Assembly (NCBI RefSeq): GCF_000757885.1 | Contig: NZ_JQCR01000003.1 | Location: forward strand, 62,001 to 126,000 | Direction: 5' to 3' | Length of the DNA: 64,000 bases | Origin: Paenibacillus wynnii | GTDB lineage: Bacteria > Bacillota > Bacilli > Paenibacillales > Paenibacillaceae | In this document: one piece after another, positions 17,252 through 26,797 of the stretch | Layout: every line of letters begins with the position of its first letter | Numbering within the stretch: the stretch's first letter is position 1 | Made by a program: the position numbers and the translations under genes | The notes under the pieces: model-generated | Told to the model about the DNA's origin: nothing | The model's database searches: none | The model's input: the letters and a program-made list of their open reading frames with translations, nothing else

Positions 17252-18796
17252 ATGCAGCATTTTGAAGACAGTATTTATAATCTGATCGTGGAGACCTCTA
17301 CTAATTTACCTGGCGATGTACGCCGAGCAGTGGCTAAAGGGCGCGCACTGGAAGATATAGCAACCCGTTCTGGACTGGCTCTAACTACGATTGCACAGAA
17401 TATCGGTATGGCAGAGCTTCAGGTATCGCCGATATGTCAGGATACCGGTATGCTGACATTTATCATTCATACTCCTGTTGGAGTCAATCAGATTGAGATG
17501 AAAAAAGATATCTATAATGCGATAACTCGTGCGACTAAAGACGGCAAGCTGCGTCCCAATTCTGTGGATTCGCTAACGGGTGAGAACAGCGGCAATAATC
17601 TGGGTGAAGGTACGCCGGTGATTCACTTTGAACAGTGGGAAGAACAGGGGATAGACGTTCGGCTTATTCTTAAAGGCGGCGGCTGTGAAAATAAAAATAT
17701 TCAGTACAGTCTTCCGGCAGAGCTGGAAGGCTTGGGAAAAGCGGGCCGCGATTTGGACGGCATACGTAAATGTATCCTTCATTCTGTATATCAGGCACAG
17801 GGTCAAGGTTGTAGTGCAGGCTTTATTGGTGTCGGGATCGGCGGAGATCGCACGACCGGCTATGAGTTAGCCAAGAAGCAGTTGTTCCGCAAAGTGGACG
17901 ATGTGAATCCAATTGAAGATTTGAACAAACTGGAAGATTACGTAATGGAGAATGCCAACAAGCTGGGAATCGGCACGATGGGCTTCGGAGGTGAAGTTAC
18001 GCTGCTGGGCTGCAAGGTTGGTGTTATGAACCGTCTTCCGGCAAGTTTTTTCGTCTCGGTTGCTTATAATTGCTGGGCCTTCCGCCGTCAGGGGGTATTG
18101 ATCGATCCTTCTACAGGTACTATACAGGATTGGCTGTATGAGAGCGGAACGGGTATTTCTGTTGAAGGTTCTAAGGTACCGGAAGTAGGTGATTCCCCTG
18201 AATCAAAGAGCGAATCACGTGAGGTTAGGCTCACCACGCCGATCAGCGAGGAGGACATTCGTTCACTGCGGGTTGGGGATGTTGTTATTTTGTCCGGTGA
18301 GATGCATACGGGACGAGATGCCTTGCATAAATATTTAATGGACCATGATTCCCCGGTTGATCTGAATGGTGCGGTAATCTACCATTGCGGTCCTGTTATG
18401 CTGAAGGACGAAGAGGGCTGGCATGTGAAGGCAGCTGGACCTACAACAAGTATTCGGGAAGAGCCTTATCAAGGAGATATACTCAAGAAATTCGGCATTC
18501 GAGCCGTGATCGGCAAAGGTGGAATGGGACCTAAGACACTTCAAGCTCTCCAGGAGCACGGAGGAGTATATCTCAACGCCATAGGCGGTGCAGCGCAATA
18601 TTATGCCGAATGTATTAAAAAGGTGAATGCGGTTGATTTCATGGAATTTGGCATACCTGAGGCCATGTGGCATCTGGAGGTTGACGGGTTCGCCGCTATT
18701 GTTACCATGGATGCTCATGGGAACAGCCTGCATGCCGACGTAGAAAAAGACTCTGCTGCTAAGTTGACCCAGTTCAAGGAGCCTGTTTTTAAATAA
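17252..18796 (+). CDS. Class I (Fe-S) fumarate hydratase
   Basis: Hydrates fumarate to malate. The 514-residue protein joins the alpha part (1-about 290) and the beta part (about 330-514) of class I fumarases in one chain. Probable [4Fe-4S] ligands are Cys in SPICQDTGML, GGGCENKN and QGQGCSAGFIG. The beta part shows LSGEMHTGRDA, HCGP and GKGGMGP. A TATAAT at 17193-17198 may be its -10, but I find no good -35. B. subtilis uses the unrelated class II fumarase, so this is the oxygen-sensitive alternative. Confidence 0.92.
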   Translation: MQHFEDSIYNLIVETSTNLPGDVRRAVAKGRALEDIATRSGLALTTIAQNIGMAELQVSPICQDTGMLTFIIHTPVGVNQIEMKKDIYNAITRATKDGKLRPNSVDSLTGENSGNNLGEGTPVIHFEQWEEQGIDVRLILKGGGCENKNIQYSLPAELEGLGKAGRDLDGIRKCILHSVYQAQGQGCSAGFIGVGIGGDRTTGYELAKKQLFRKVDDVNPIEDLNKLEDYVMENANKLGIGTMGFGGEVTLLGCKVGVMNRLPASFFVSVAYNCWAFRRQGVLIDPSTGTIQDWLYESGTGISVEGSKVPEVGDSPESKSESREVRLTTPISEEDIRSLRVGDVVILSGEMHTGRDALHKYLMDHDSPVDLNGAVIYHCGPVMLKDEEGWHVKAAGPTTSIREEPYQGDILKKFGIRAVIGKGGMGPKTLQALQEHGGVYLNAIGGAAQYYAECIKKVNAVDFMEFGIPEAMWHLEVDGFAAIVTMDAHGNSLHADVEKDSAAKLTQFKEPVFK

Positions 18797-18828
18797 GCTG
18801 GTAAGTCATGCCCTAGGAGGGAACAGTA

Positions 18829-19218
18829 GTGGCACCACATCATATTCGGAACGGCTATCATAGTGTCACACCGTATTTTATTGTCAGCCATGCAGACCGG
18901 CTCATTGACTTTGTAGTGAGCTGCTTTGATGCCAGAATCATAGATATTGCCCGAAAAGAGGACGGTGTGGTCAAACATGCCGAGATACGGATCGGGGATT
19001 CAATTATTGAAATATCTGAAGCCAATGAAAAATATCCGCCAGTACAATTCGCTATACATCTATATATCAATAACGTGGATGAGGTTTATGAAAAGTGTCT
19101 TAACGCTGGAGCGGAGAGTATGGAGGAACCGCAGGATCATGCCTACGGGGAACGGGGCGCAGGGATAAAGGATAGCCACGGGAATCAGTGGTTTATTGCC
19201 ACCCGTACAAGTAATTAA
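18829..19218 (+). CDS. VOC/glyoxalase-superfamily protein
   Basis: A 129-residue protein with the paired beta-alpha-beta-beta-beta modules of the vicinal oxygen chelate superfamily (PhnB/bleomycin-resistance-like): SVTPYFIVSHADRLIDF opens the first and QFAIHLYINNVDEVYEKC the second, and the end GERGAGIKDSHGNQWFIATR is typical. The reaction or ligand is unknown. The start is GTG at 18829 behind AGGAGGGA. It follows fumarase by 32 bp and is probably cotranscribed. Confidence 0.82.
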   Translation: MAPHHIRNGYHSVTPYFIVSHADRLIDFVVSCFDARIIDIARKEDGVVKHAEIRIGDSIIEISEANEKYPPVQFAIHLYINNVDEVYEKCLNAGAESMEEPQDHAYGERGAGIKDSHGNQWFIATRTSN

Positions 19219-19235
19219 ATAACTTCAGTGTGAAC

Positions 19236-19267
19236 ATAGAGGGAGGTCCGTTAGGGCTTCTCTTTTT
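19236..19267 (+). terminator. Probable terminator after the VOC gene
   Basis: AGAGGGAGG(TCC) can pair imperfectly with GGGCTTCTCT, followed by seven T. Confidence 0.5.
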
Positions 19268-19297
19268 TTGCACTGGTATTTTGGACAGGATGGAGTT

Positions 19298-19335
19298 AGG
19301 ATAGTGACAAGAAAATAGGATAGTGATAAGAAAAT
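19298..19335 (+). repeat. 19-bp tandem duplication before phoR
   Basis: AGGATAGTGACAAGAAAAT is repeated at once with one change (GAC to GAT). It ends two bases before a GTG that opens the phoR frame. Confidence 0.9.
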
Positions 19336-19372
19336 TGTGCAACTATCGAAAACAGAAAGAGGCAGAAGTCAA

Positions 19373-21169
19373 ATGAGACCGTTTCGTGTTCGTCTTACCT
19401 TCATATTGATGTCTTTGATAGGCATTTCTATGATCGGCGCCGGGTTTACAATGGCCCATTTATTCAAGGATTCCCATATATCTGCATTGGAAGAGAACAT
19501 GTCCCGGGAAATAAATATCCTCGAGGGCACGTTTAAGTTTCAGGATATGAATGCTCCTGATGCCTATTCCTACTATACTAACCAATCCAGAAAAATAGCA
19601 AAGCTGACGGATTCACGCGTGACATTTATTACTAAAGACGGCCGTGTAATAGGGGATTCTGAAAAGGACCCGCTGCTTATGGATAATCACTCCAATCGGG
19701 AGGAGGAAATTATTGCAGCCAAAGAAGGAATCGGTAGAGCCATTCGATATAGTGACACTTTGGAACGTGAAATGCTGTATGTAGCCGGGAAAGTTACCTC
19801 CGAACAGACCTATGATGGGTATATTAGGCTCTCCATGGGGCTGGATGACGTGGATGAAGGTATCAACCGGGCATGGATGATTATGGCTGGTGGTTTAATA
19901 CTGCTATTCATTGCGGCTACCCTTGTGAGCTACAAAGTGGCGTCCAGTATGACTTCTCCATTGGAGCAGATTACCCGGGTAGCCCGCCGGATTACAGATC
20001 TTGACTATGATGCGCGTGTGACAATGAAGCGTAAGGATGAAATCGGGCAACTGGCGACGGCTATTAATGCGATGGCAGACAGTTTGCAGACCCAGTTAAA
20101 GACGATTCGGGATAATGAGGATCTTTTGCAGAGTGTGCTTGATAATATGACCGGCGGGATTCTAATGGTTAACGAAACGGGGCAGGTGGCTCTGTTGAAC
20201 CGCGCGGCAGAAAGAATGCTGGATGTGGACAACAACGAGATGTCCGGCCGTTCCTTCCTTGAGCTTAAGCGTCACTACGAGCTTACCCGGCTGGTTGAGG
20301 ACGGAATTTCCCGCAAGGAGCCTATCCATGAGGAGAGAAGTATCTATAATCCAGGTGAACGCATAATAAGACTCGATGGTGTGCCGATGACACAGGATGG
20401 TTCTTATCGCGGGATGTTGTTTCTACTGCAGGAGGTAACGGATATTCGCCGTCTTGAAAAAATGCGCAGTGAGTTCGTCGCTAACGTCTCCCATGAATTG
20501 AAGACCCCGGTAGCTGCTGTTAAAGGATTTGCCGAAACACTGCTGGGCGGAGGAGTTACCGATGAGAAAACGGCACGCTCCTTTTTGCAGATTATTTACG
20601 ATGAGAATGAACGTTTGAACCGTCTGATTGGCGATATCCTGGAATTATCAAAGATTGAATCCAAACGTGCACATTTGGTTTGTTCACCGATTCATCTATC
20701 CACTTTCTTTGACTCCGTATTGGAGACGATGAGCAAGGTGGCTGAGAAAAAGAAGATCAGTCTCAGTGCAGAGGTTCCTGAGGAACTGTTTATTGAGGGT
20801 GATGAGGACAAGCTGCGGCAGATCTTTATGAACTTATTATCGAATGCGATCAATTATACGCATGATGGGGGAAATGTTAGAGTCATAGCTGTTAACAAAC
20901 AAAAGGAAGATGGATCAGAAAGCGTCGTTTTTACAGTCCGGGACACTGGAATGGGGATTCCGCGCAAGGATCTGCCGCGAATTTTTGAACGCTTTTATCG
21001 GGTGGATAAGGCACGATCCAGAAGCTCCGGAGGGACAGGGCTCGGTCTATCCATTGTGAAACACTTGGTAGAACTCCATCGGGGGGTTATTTCGGTAGAA
21101 AGCAATCTAGGTATTGGAACCTCCTTCCTATTGGAATTGCCGCTGCTGCAGGAAGATGAAGAGTATTGA
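19373..21169 (+). CDS. phoR: PhoR-type phosphate-sensing histidine kinase
   Basis: A 598-residue membrane kinase: TM1 about 8-30, an extracellular sensor about 32-165, TM2 about 168-188, HAMP about 190-240, PAS about 255-360, HisKA with VSHELKTP (His374), and an HATPase_c domain (NLLSNAINYTH, DTGMGIPRKDLPRIFERFYR, GTGLGLSIV). This is the PhoR layout, and phoP follows. I use the ATG at 19373; an in-frame GTG at 19337 has no ribosome site. The kinase gene precedes the regulator, the reverse of B. subtilis phoP-phoR. Confidence 0.9.
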   Translation: MRPFRVRLTFILMSLIGISMIGAGFTMAHLFKDSHISALEENMSREINILEGTFKFQDMNAPDAYSYYTNQSRKIAKLTDSRVTFITKDGRVIGDSEKDPLLMDNHSNREEEIIAAKEGIGRAIRYSDTLEREMLYVAGKVTSEQTYDGYIRLSMGLDDVDEGINRAWMIMAGGLILLFIAATLVSYKVASSMTSPLEQITRVARRITDLDYDARVTMKRKDEIGQLATAINAMADSLQTQLKTIRDNEDLLQSVLDNMTGGILMVNETGQVALLNRAAERMLDVDNNEMSGRSFLELKRHYELTRLVEDGISRKEPIHEERSIYNPGERIIRLDGVPMTQDGSYRGMLFLLQEVTDIRRLEKMRSEFVANVSHELKTPVAAVKGFAETLLGGGVTDEKTARSFLQIIYDENERLNRLIGDILELSKIESKRAHLVCSPIHLSTFFDSVLETMSKVAEKKKISLSAEVPEELFIEGDEDKLRQIFMNLLSNAINYTHDGGNVRVIAVNKQKEDGSESVVFTVRDTGMGIPRKDLPRIFERFYRVDKARSRSSGGTGLGLSIVKHLVELHRGVISVESNLGIGTSFLLELPLLQEDEEY

Positions 21170-21186
21170 AACTAAATCTTTTGAAT

Positions 21187-21203
21187 TTTACACCGCGTTA
21201 ACA
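21187..21203 (+). promoter_or_regulatory. Possible Pho box upstream of phoP
   Basis: TTTACA, five bases, TTAACA: two PhoP-type direct repeats at 11-bp pitch in the 108-bp phoR-phoP gap. It could allow PhoP to control its own gene separately from phoR. Confidence 0.45.
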
Positions 21204-21277
21204 ATCCGATGATATGATTGGCTTATTGTTATTTTTAAATGATGATACTATTAAAACATTAGATGACGGGGGAACCT

Positions 21278-22006
21278 ATGGCACAACGATTGCTTGTCAT
21301 TGAAGACGAACCGACGCTGGCCCGACTGCTGTCTTATAATTTAACGCAGGAAGGTTATGAGGTCACGGTAGAAGATCATGGTACGGCAGGATATGACCGC
21401 GCTACCAGAGAACCCTTTGATTTAATTGTGCTGGATCTGATGCTTCCAGGCATGAATGGTATTGATATTCTTGATAAACTGCGTGGACAAGGTATTCGAA
21501 CGCCAGTAATTGTGCTTACCGCCAAAAACGCGGAGGAGGATGTAGTCCGAGGGCTGAAGTCCGGCGCTGATGATTACATAACCAAACCTTTTGGTGTTTC
21601 AGAGCTGCTCGCCCGTGTGAGTGCTGTGCTTCGGCGTATCTCGGGTCTGGCTGAAGAGGCCCCTGCAGATCAGGCAGTGTCAGCATCCACGATTATTTTA
21701 GGGCAGTTGGAAATTTACCCTGAGCGTTATGAGGTTTCTTTGGGAGGACAAAGCATTAACCTTCGCCCTAAGGAATTTGAAGTTTTACTCTATTTGGCCC
21801 GTAAGCCAGGTGTCGTATTAACACGTGACGATCTCATGAATGCTGTATGGGGTTTTGATTATATCGGAGGTCAGCGAACCGTGGATGTGCATGTCAGCTC
21901 ACTCCGCAAGAAGCTGGAGCTTGATCCCGAATACGTTCACATTGATTCGATACGCGGTGTGGGTTATAAGTTGGTTGTTAACAAGAAAAGAGCTCCGGTC
22001 ATTTAA
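21278..22006 (+). CDS. phoP: PhoP-type response regulator (OmpR family)
   Basis: A 242-residue regulator with a receiver domain (acidic pocket Glu9-Asp10-Glu11, phospho-acceptor Asp53 in VLDLMLPGMNG, Lys in YITKPFG) and a C-terminal winged helix (NLRPKEFEVLLYLARKPG, GGQRTVDVHVSSLRKKL). It should activate genes carrying TTHACA repeats such as the one before pstB. The start at 21278 (MAQRLLVIEDE) follows GGGGGAACC; an ATG five codons upstream is possible. A terminator overlaps the stop. Confidence 0.9.
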   Translation: MAQRLLVIEDEPTLARLLSYNLTQEGYEVTVEDHGTAGYDRATREPFDLIVLDLMLPGMNGIDILDKLRGQGIRTPVIVLTAKNAEEDVVRGLKSGADDYITKPFGVSELLARVSAVLRRISGLAEEAPADQAVSASTIILGQLEIYPERYEVSLGGQSINLRPKEFEVLLYLARKPGVVLTRDDLMNAVWGFDYIGGQRTVDVHVSSLRKKLELDPEYVHIDSIRGVGYKLVVNKKRAPVI

Positions 22007-22022
22007 TCTGACTGGAGTTTTT
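21993..22022 (+). terminator. Terminator overlapping the phoP stop codon
   Basis: CTCCGGTCA pairs with TGACTGGAG (one G-U), followed by five T; the TAA stop lies in the loop. Confidence 0.75.
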
Positions 22023-22040
22023 GTCTATACTCTAATTACG

Positions 22041-22326
22041 AGGATTGGTGCGTTAAAGGCCCCTCGGCAGCTGGATTGATGTACGTTGTGCAGGAATTGG
22101 TGGGTAAATGGTGCCAATGTAGCTGAATTGTTGTACGTTTTACAGGAATTGGCGCTTAAATGGTGCCACAGTAGCTGAATTGATGTACGTTGTGCAGGAA
22201 TTGATGGGTAAATGGTGCCACGGTAGCTGAATTGTTGTACGTTTTACAGGAATTGGCGCTTAAATGGTGCCACAGTAGCTGAATTGTTGTACGTTGTGCA
22301 GGAATTGATGTATTTGTGGTCACGGT
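22041..22326. repeat. 52-bp tandem array with A-B alternation (about 5.5 copies)
   Basis: Units begin AGCTGAATTG at 22069, 22121, 22173, 22225 and 22277, with a decayed partial copy before 22069. Copies 2 and 4 are identical (GTTTTACAGGAATTGGCGC); copies 1, 3 and 5 share GTTGTGCAGGAATTG(G/A)TG. The real period is therefore a 104-bp dimer. No open frame spans it. It fills most of the gap between the phoP terminator and the pstB promoter. Confidence 0.92.
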
Positions 22327-22359
22327 GAGAATGTTCTTCTTTTGGAGTGTGTGAATGAT

Positions 22360-22413
22360 TTTACAATGCGTTTACATTTCTCGCCAACTGTATTTACACT
22401 AAAAGCTTATCAT
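22360..22413 (+). promoter_or_regulatory. Pho box and promoter of pstB-phoU
   Basis: TTTACA occurs at 22360, 22371 and 22393, that is at 0, 11 and 33 bp, which is the helical pitch expected for PhoP dimers on TT(A/T/C)ACA repeats. TATCAT at 22408-22413 may be the -10. This makes pstB-phoU a predicted target of PhoP. Confidence 0.75.
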
Positions 22414-22451
22414 TGGGAACGAAGATGATGAGAAGGAGACGCGAATCATAA

Positions 22452-23207
22452 ATGAAACCCATCATTGACATAGAGAAACTTGATCTCTACTATGAGTCGT
22501 TCCACGCATTGAAGGGTGTTGATCTGCAAATTCCGGAGAAGGCGGTTACCGCTTTTATCGGACCTTCCGGATGTGGGAAATCCACCTTGCTGCGCACACT
22601 AAATCGGATGAATGATATGATTCCGGGAACGCGTATCGAAGGAACAGTCAACATTAGCGGTAAAAATATTTACGGGGATGAGGTTGAGGTAGAAAGCCTG
22701 CGTAAGCAAGTGGGCATGGTATTTCAACAGCCCAATCCTTTTCCAAAATCCATCTATGACAATGTAGCCTATGGTCCACGCCTGCACGGGGTTCGTTCCA
22801 AAAGCGAGCTTGACGAACTGGTCGAGCAAAGCTTACGGCAATCCGCGCTGTGGGAGGAAGTTAAGGACTTCTTGAAAAAGTCTGCACTTAGCTTATCCGG
22901 TGGACAGCAGCAGCGCCTTTGTATCGCCAGAGCACTCGCTGTTCAGCCTGACATTTTGCTTATGGATGAGGCTACCTCTGCGCTTGACCCGGTATCCACA
23001 CTTAAAATTGAAGAATTGGTTCAAGAATTGAAAAGTAAATATACTATTGTTATGGTCACGCATAACATGCACCAGGCTGCACGAGTATCGGGCCGTACGG
23101 TATTTTTCCTAAATGGTGTAATTGTGGAAGCGGCAGATACAGAAGTGTTGTTCTCCAACCCCAAGGATTCACGTACCGAGGATTATATTTCAGGACGTTT
23201 CGGGTAA
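22452..23207 (+). CDS. pstB: Phosphate ABC transporter ATP-binding protein PstB
   Basis: A 251-residue ABC ATPase that energises phosphate import. Walker A is GPSGCGKST, the signature [16 protein letters not shown], Walker [14 protein letters not shown] (Ala where most family members have Pro) and the switch His [12 protein letters not shown]. The early segment [11 protein letters not shown] and the family length fit PstB. pstS, pstC and pstA are not adjacent, so it must work with permease subunits encoded elsewhere. phoU follows by 42 bp. Confidence 0.9.
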   Translation: MKPIIDIEKLDLYYESFHALKGVDLQIPEKAVTAFIGPSGCGKSTLLRTLNRMNDMIPGTRIEGTVNISGKNIYGDEVEVESLRKQVGMVFQQPNPFPKSIYDNVAYGPRLHGVRSKSELDELVEQSLRQSALWEEVKDFLKKSALSLSGGQQQRLCIARALAVQPDILLMDEATSALDPVSTLKIEELVQELKSKYTIVMVTHNMHQAARVSGRTVFFLNGVIVEAADTEVLFSNPKDSRTEDYISGRFG

Positions 23208-23249
23208 AGTGAGAACCAACCAAATGATTTGAGGAGGATCGCTCTATTT

Positions 23250-23909
23250 ATGATTCGCAGAAAAGAATTCGATAAAGATCTCGAAGAGCTGCGCTCTCTT
23301 TTGCAGCAGATGGGTGAACATGTAACAGATGCCTTGGAAGGCGCTGTGCTGTCCCTGCAAAGTCTTGATACTACACGTGCACAGGAAATTGTAAAAGCAG
23401 ACATCCATCTAAATGCGATGGAAGAGAGAATTATGGAAATTGGTTCGCGATTAATCGTAACTCAGCAGCCGGTTGCGAAGGATTTGCGCCGGATTCTAGT
23501 AGCTTTCAAAATATCGAGCGATCTGGAACGTATGGGGGATCTGGCACTTGATGTAGCAAAAGTAACGATGCGCATCCAAGGTCAGGAATTGATTAAACCG
23601 CTTGTTGATATTCCGCGGATGGCTGAAATCGTTAAAGGGATGACTACAGAAGCTATTCAATCCTATTTGGATGAGAATACCGATCTGGCTTACAAAATGG
23701 CGCAGGATGATGATCAGGTGGACCATTTGTACAGTGCGATGATCAATGAACTGTATACTTACATGGTGGCGAAGCCGGAATCCGTATCTCAGGCGATGCT
23801 GCTTACACTCGTTGGTCGATATATTGAGCGTATTGCCGATCATGCGACCAACATTGGAGAGAGTGTAGTTTACCTCGTAACAGGGAAACGTCCGGATTTG
23901 AATCAGTAA
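23250..23909 (+). CDS. phoU: Phosphate signalling protein PhoU
   Basis: A 219-residue all-helical protein made of two PhoU repeats, each a three-helix bundle; the family helix EERIMEIGSRLIVTQQPVAKD followed by LERMGDLALDVA in repeat 1 and IERIADHATNIGESV in repeat 2 is clear. PhoU links Pst transport to PhoR signalling. The start at 23250 has GGAGGA 11 bases before it; an upstream in-frame ATG at 23229 precedes that site. Confidence 0.92.
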   Translation: MIRRKEFDKDLEELRSLLQQMGEHVTDALEGAVLSLQSLDTTRAQEIVKADIHLNAMEERIMEIGSRLIVTQQPVAKDLRRILVAFKISSDLERMGDLALDVAKVTMRIQGQELIKPLVDIPRMAEIVKGMTTEAIQSYLDENTDLAYKMAQDDDQVDHLYSAMINELYTYMVAKPESVSQAMLLTLVGRYIERIADHATNIGESVVYLVTGKRPDLNQ

Positions 23910-23935
23910 CAGGGATATAATAGAAGAAAGATACC

Positions 23936-23965
23936 AAACGCCGACGCGATGCCGGCGTTTTTTTG
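23936..23965 (+). terminator. Intrinsic terminator of pstB-phoU
   Basis: AAACGCCG pairs with CGGCGTTT around ACGCGATGC and is followed by seven T. Confidence 0.88.
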
Positions 23966-24079
23966 TGTACTGGGCTGCATACACCTGATATAAGGGGAAG
24001 GCTAAACCGTCAGGTTCTATTTTAACGGGAGCATATGTTAAGATGTAAGGAGTAAGCAAGATAAAGGCGAGGTGCTAAC

Positions 24080-26746
24080 ATGGACAAGTTGATACTCATA
24101 GATGGCAATAATATTATTTACAGGGCTTTCTTCGCGATGCCGCCGTTAACCAATACTGCAGGGAAACCGACCAATGCGGTATATGGATTTACTACGATGC
24201 TGCTTCGTTTGATTGAGGAGCAGAAGCCTACGCATATGATCGTTGCTTTTGATGCGGGCAAGGTAACTTTCCGTCATGAAGGCTACCAGGAATATAAAGG
24301 GGGAAGGGAAAAAACTCCGCCGGAATTGTCGGAGCAATTCCCGATGCTGAAGGAGCTGCTGCGTGATCTGGGTGTGCCTCAGTTTGAGATCGGCAGCTAT
24401 GAAGCGGACGATATTATCGGTACGATTTCTCGGGAAGCGGATGAGCAAGGTCGCCAAGTCTTGATCGTCTCAGGGGACAAGGATATGCTGCAGCTGGCCT
24501 CCGAGCATACAACCATTGCTTTAATCCGCAAAGGTGTAACTGAAGTGGAGATCTACGGTCCTGAGCAAATTCGCGAGAAGTATAACCTGACACCTGAACA
24601 AATTATTGATCTCAAGGGCCTTATGGGGGATGCGAGTGATAATATACCGGGTGTTCCCGGTGTTGGGGAAAAGACGGCATTGAAGCTGCTTCACCAATTC
24701 GGATCTGTTGAGGGTGTTCTTGCCGGAACTAGCGAACTTAAGGGGAAGATGAAAGAGAAGCTGGAAGCCCATGCGGAAGACGCCGTAATGAGCAAGAAGC
24801 TGGCAACGATTCACCGTGAAGTTCCACTGGAGCACACTTGGGAGGACATGGTCTTTACAGGATTGAACAAGGATACAGCTGGCCCTGCGCTGGCAAAGCT
24901 TGAATTCAAATCTCTGTTGGAACGCCTTTCCTTAAGTGCTAATGGACCGGCTGGGACAGGTGCAGAAGGCGACTCTACGCCAGAAGCGGAACTGGACATT
25001 ACAATAATAGATGAAGCAAACCTGGACGAGCTCCTAACGAAGCTGCCGGGGATCTCTGCGCTGCATGTAGAGACGAACGGAGACAATCCGCACCGGTCTG
25101 AAGTCATTGGACTGGCCTTGTCTTCTGAGGAGAGGCATTACTTTGTGCCGATTTCATTGCTGAAAAGTCCGGCTGCAGATCAACTGCGGGCTTGGCTCAG
25201 TGACGAGACTACACCGAAGAGCGGTTATGATCTGCATCGTGCCGACCTGGCTCTTCATTGGCAGGGAATTCCTTTTGCCGGAGCGGCCCATGATGTTCAG
25301 CTAGCTGCTTATCTGCTGGATCCTACGGAGGCTAATCAGAATCTGAATGACCTTACGGCAAAATACGGGTTACCCCATCTATCGGCTGATGAGGATGTCT
25401 TTGGCAAGGGGGCCAAGTACAAGATACCTGAATTAGAGGTGCTTGGGACTCACGTAGCCCGCAAGAGTGCGACCGTACTCGGAATTGTTCAAAAACAGCA
25501 GCAGGAACTCATAGATACCGCTATGAAGGGCCTGTTCGAGGATTTAGAAATGCCGTTATCGCGTATACTTGCAGATATGGAGAAGCAAGGAATCGCTGCC
25601 CATAAAGAAGATCTGATGGAGCTCGGCAAAGAGTTCGAATGGCAAATCTCCAAGCTAGTCACTGAAATTTATGAGATTTGCGGAACCGAGTTTAATTTGA
25701 ACTCTCCGAAGCAGCTTGGAGAAATTTTGTTTGTGAAGCTGGGCTTGCCTGTTGTTAAGAAAACAAAAACAGGTTATTCCACAGATGCTGAGGTGCTTGA
25801 AAAACTAGCGCCTTACCATGATGTCGTACGCCTGATATTGCAATACCGTACGATTGCCAAGCTTCAATCCACGTATGTGGAAGGATTGCTTAAAGAAATT
25901 TCTCCGGTGACCGGAAAAGTGCATACTTTCTATCGGCAGACCATTGCAGCTACGGGACGGCTTAGCAGTCAATTCCCCAACCTGCAGAATATTCCGATTC
26001 GGCTGGAGGAAGGTCGCAAAATCCGTAAGGTATTTGTTCCTTCCGAACCCGGCTGGTCGATTCTGGCCGCCGATTATTCACAAATTGAACTGCGTGTGCT
26101 GGCTCATATTTCGGATGATGAACGTCTGAAAGAAGCCTTTCTGCAGGATATGGATATTCACACAAAGACAGCTATGGATGTTTTTGGTGTGACAGCAGAT
26201 CAAGTAGACAGTAACATGCGCCGTTCTGCCAAGGCGGTTAACTTCGGAATTGTCTATGGAATTAGTGATTATGGATTGTCGCAGAATTTGAATATTACAC
26301 GGAAGGAAGCTTCCCATTTTATAGAACAGTATTTTGAAGTGTTCCAGGGTGTGCGCCGGTATATGGATGATATTGTTGTTGAGGCGAAGAAGAAGGGCTA
26401 TGTAACTACATTGCTGGAACGCCGCCGTTATCTCCCTGAGATTAACGCTAGTAACTTCAATCTGCGCTCCTTTGCTGAACGCACAGCGATGAACACGCCG
26501 ATCCAAGGTACGGCCGCGGATATTATCAAGCTGGCCATGGTGCATATGGATAAAGCACTTTTCGATCGACAGCTTAAGTCGCGGATGCTGCTGCAGGTTC
26601 ACGATGAATTGGTCTTCGAAGTCCCTGCGGATGAACTGGAACTTATGAAGACTCTATTGCCGGAGGTTATGGAGGGTGCCCTAAAACTTTCAGTTCCCCT
26701 TAAGGCAGAGGTAAGTTATGGCAGCAACTGGTATGAAGCGAAATAG
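24080..26746 (+). CDS. polA: DNA polymerase I
   Basis: An 888-residue repair and replication polymerase. Residues 1-about 290 are the 5'-nuclease (LIDGNNIIYRAFF, EADDIIGTI, VSGDKDMLQL). About 310-480 is the 3'-5' exonuclease fold, but its first motif reads LHVETNG instead of the DxE pair, so proofreading is probably absent, as in Bacillus-type Pol I. The polymerase domain holds DYSQIELRVLAHISDD (motif A), RRSAKAVNFGIVYG (motif B) and QVHDELVFEVP (motif C). GAGGTG precedes the ATG. It lies 51 bp before mutM. Confidence 0.97.
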   Translation: MDKLILIDGNNIIYRAFFAMPPLTNTAGKPTNAVYGFTTMLLRLIEEQKPTHMIVAFDAGKVTFRHEGYQEYKGGREKTPPELSEQFPMLKELLRDLGVPQFEIGSYEADDIIGTISREADEQGRQVLIVSGDKDMLQLASEHTTIALIRKGVTEVEIYGPEQIREKYNLTPEQIIDLKGLMGDASDNIPGVPGVGEKTALKLLHQFGSVEGVLAGTSELKGKMKEKLEAHAEDAVMSKKLATIHREVPLEHTWEDMVFTGLNKDTAGPALAKLEFKSLLERLSLSANGPAGTGAEGDSTPEAELDITIIDEANLDELLTKLPGISALHVETNGDNPHRSEVIGLALSSEERHYFVPISLLKSPAADQLRAWLSDETTPKSGYDLHRADLALHWQGIPFAGAAHDVQLAAYLLDPTEANQNLNDLTAKYGLPHLSADEDVFGKGAKYKIPELEVLGTHVARKSATVLGIVQKQQQELIDTAMKGLFEDLEMPLSRILADMEKQGIAAHKEDLMELGKEFEWQISKLVTEIYEICGTEFNLNSPKQLGEILFVKLGLPVVKKTKTGYSTDAEVLEKLAPYHDVVRLILQYRTIAKLQSTYVEGLLKEISPVTGKVHTFYRQTIAATGRLSSQFPNLQNIPIRLEEGRKIRKVFVPSEPGWSILAADYSQIELRVLAHISDDERLKEAFLQDMDIHTKTAMDVFGVTADQVDSNMRRSAKAVNFGIVYGISDYGLSQNLNITRKEASHFIEQYFEVFQGVRRYMDDIVVEAKKKGYVTTLLERRRYLPEINASNFNLRSFAERTAMNTPIQGTAADIIKLAMVHMDKALFDRQLKSRMLLQVHDELVFEVPADELELMKTLLPEVMEGALKLSVPLKAEVSYGSNWYEAK

Positions 26747-26797
26747 ACTCCCGCGTATTATCTATATCCGTTATAATGGAATAGAGGTGATGACATC

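Noticed and set aside
22041..22326. CRISPR array
   Set aside because: The units are contiguous 52-mers without unique spacers, and no cas gene is present.
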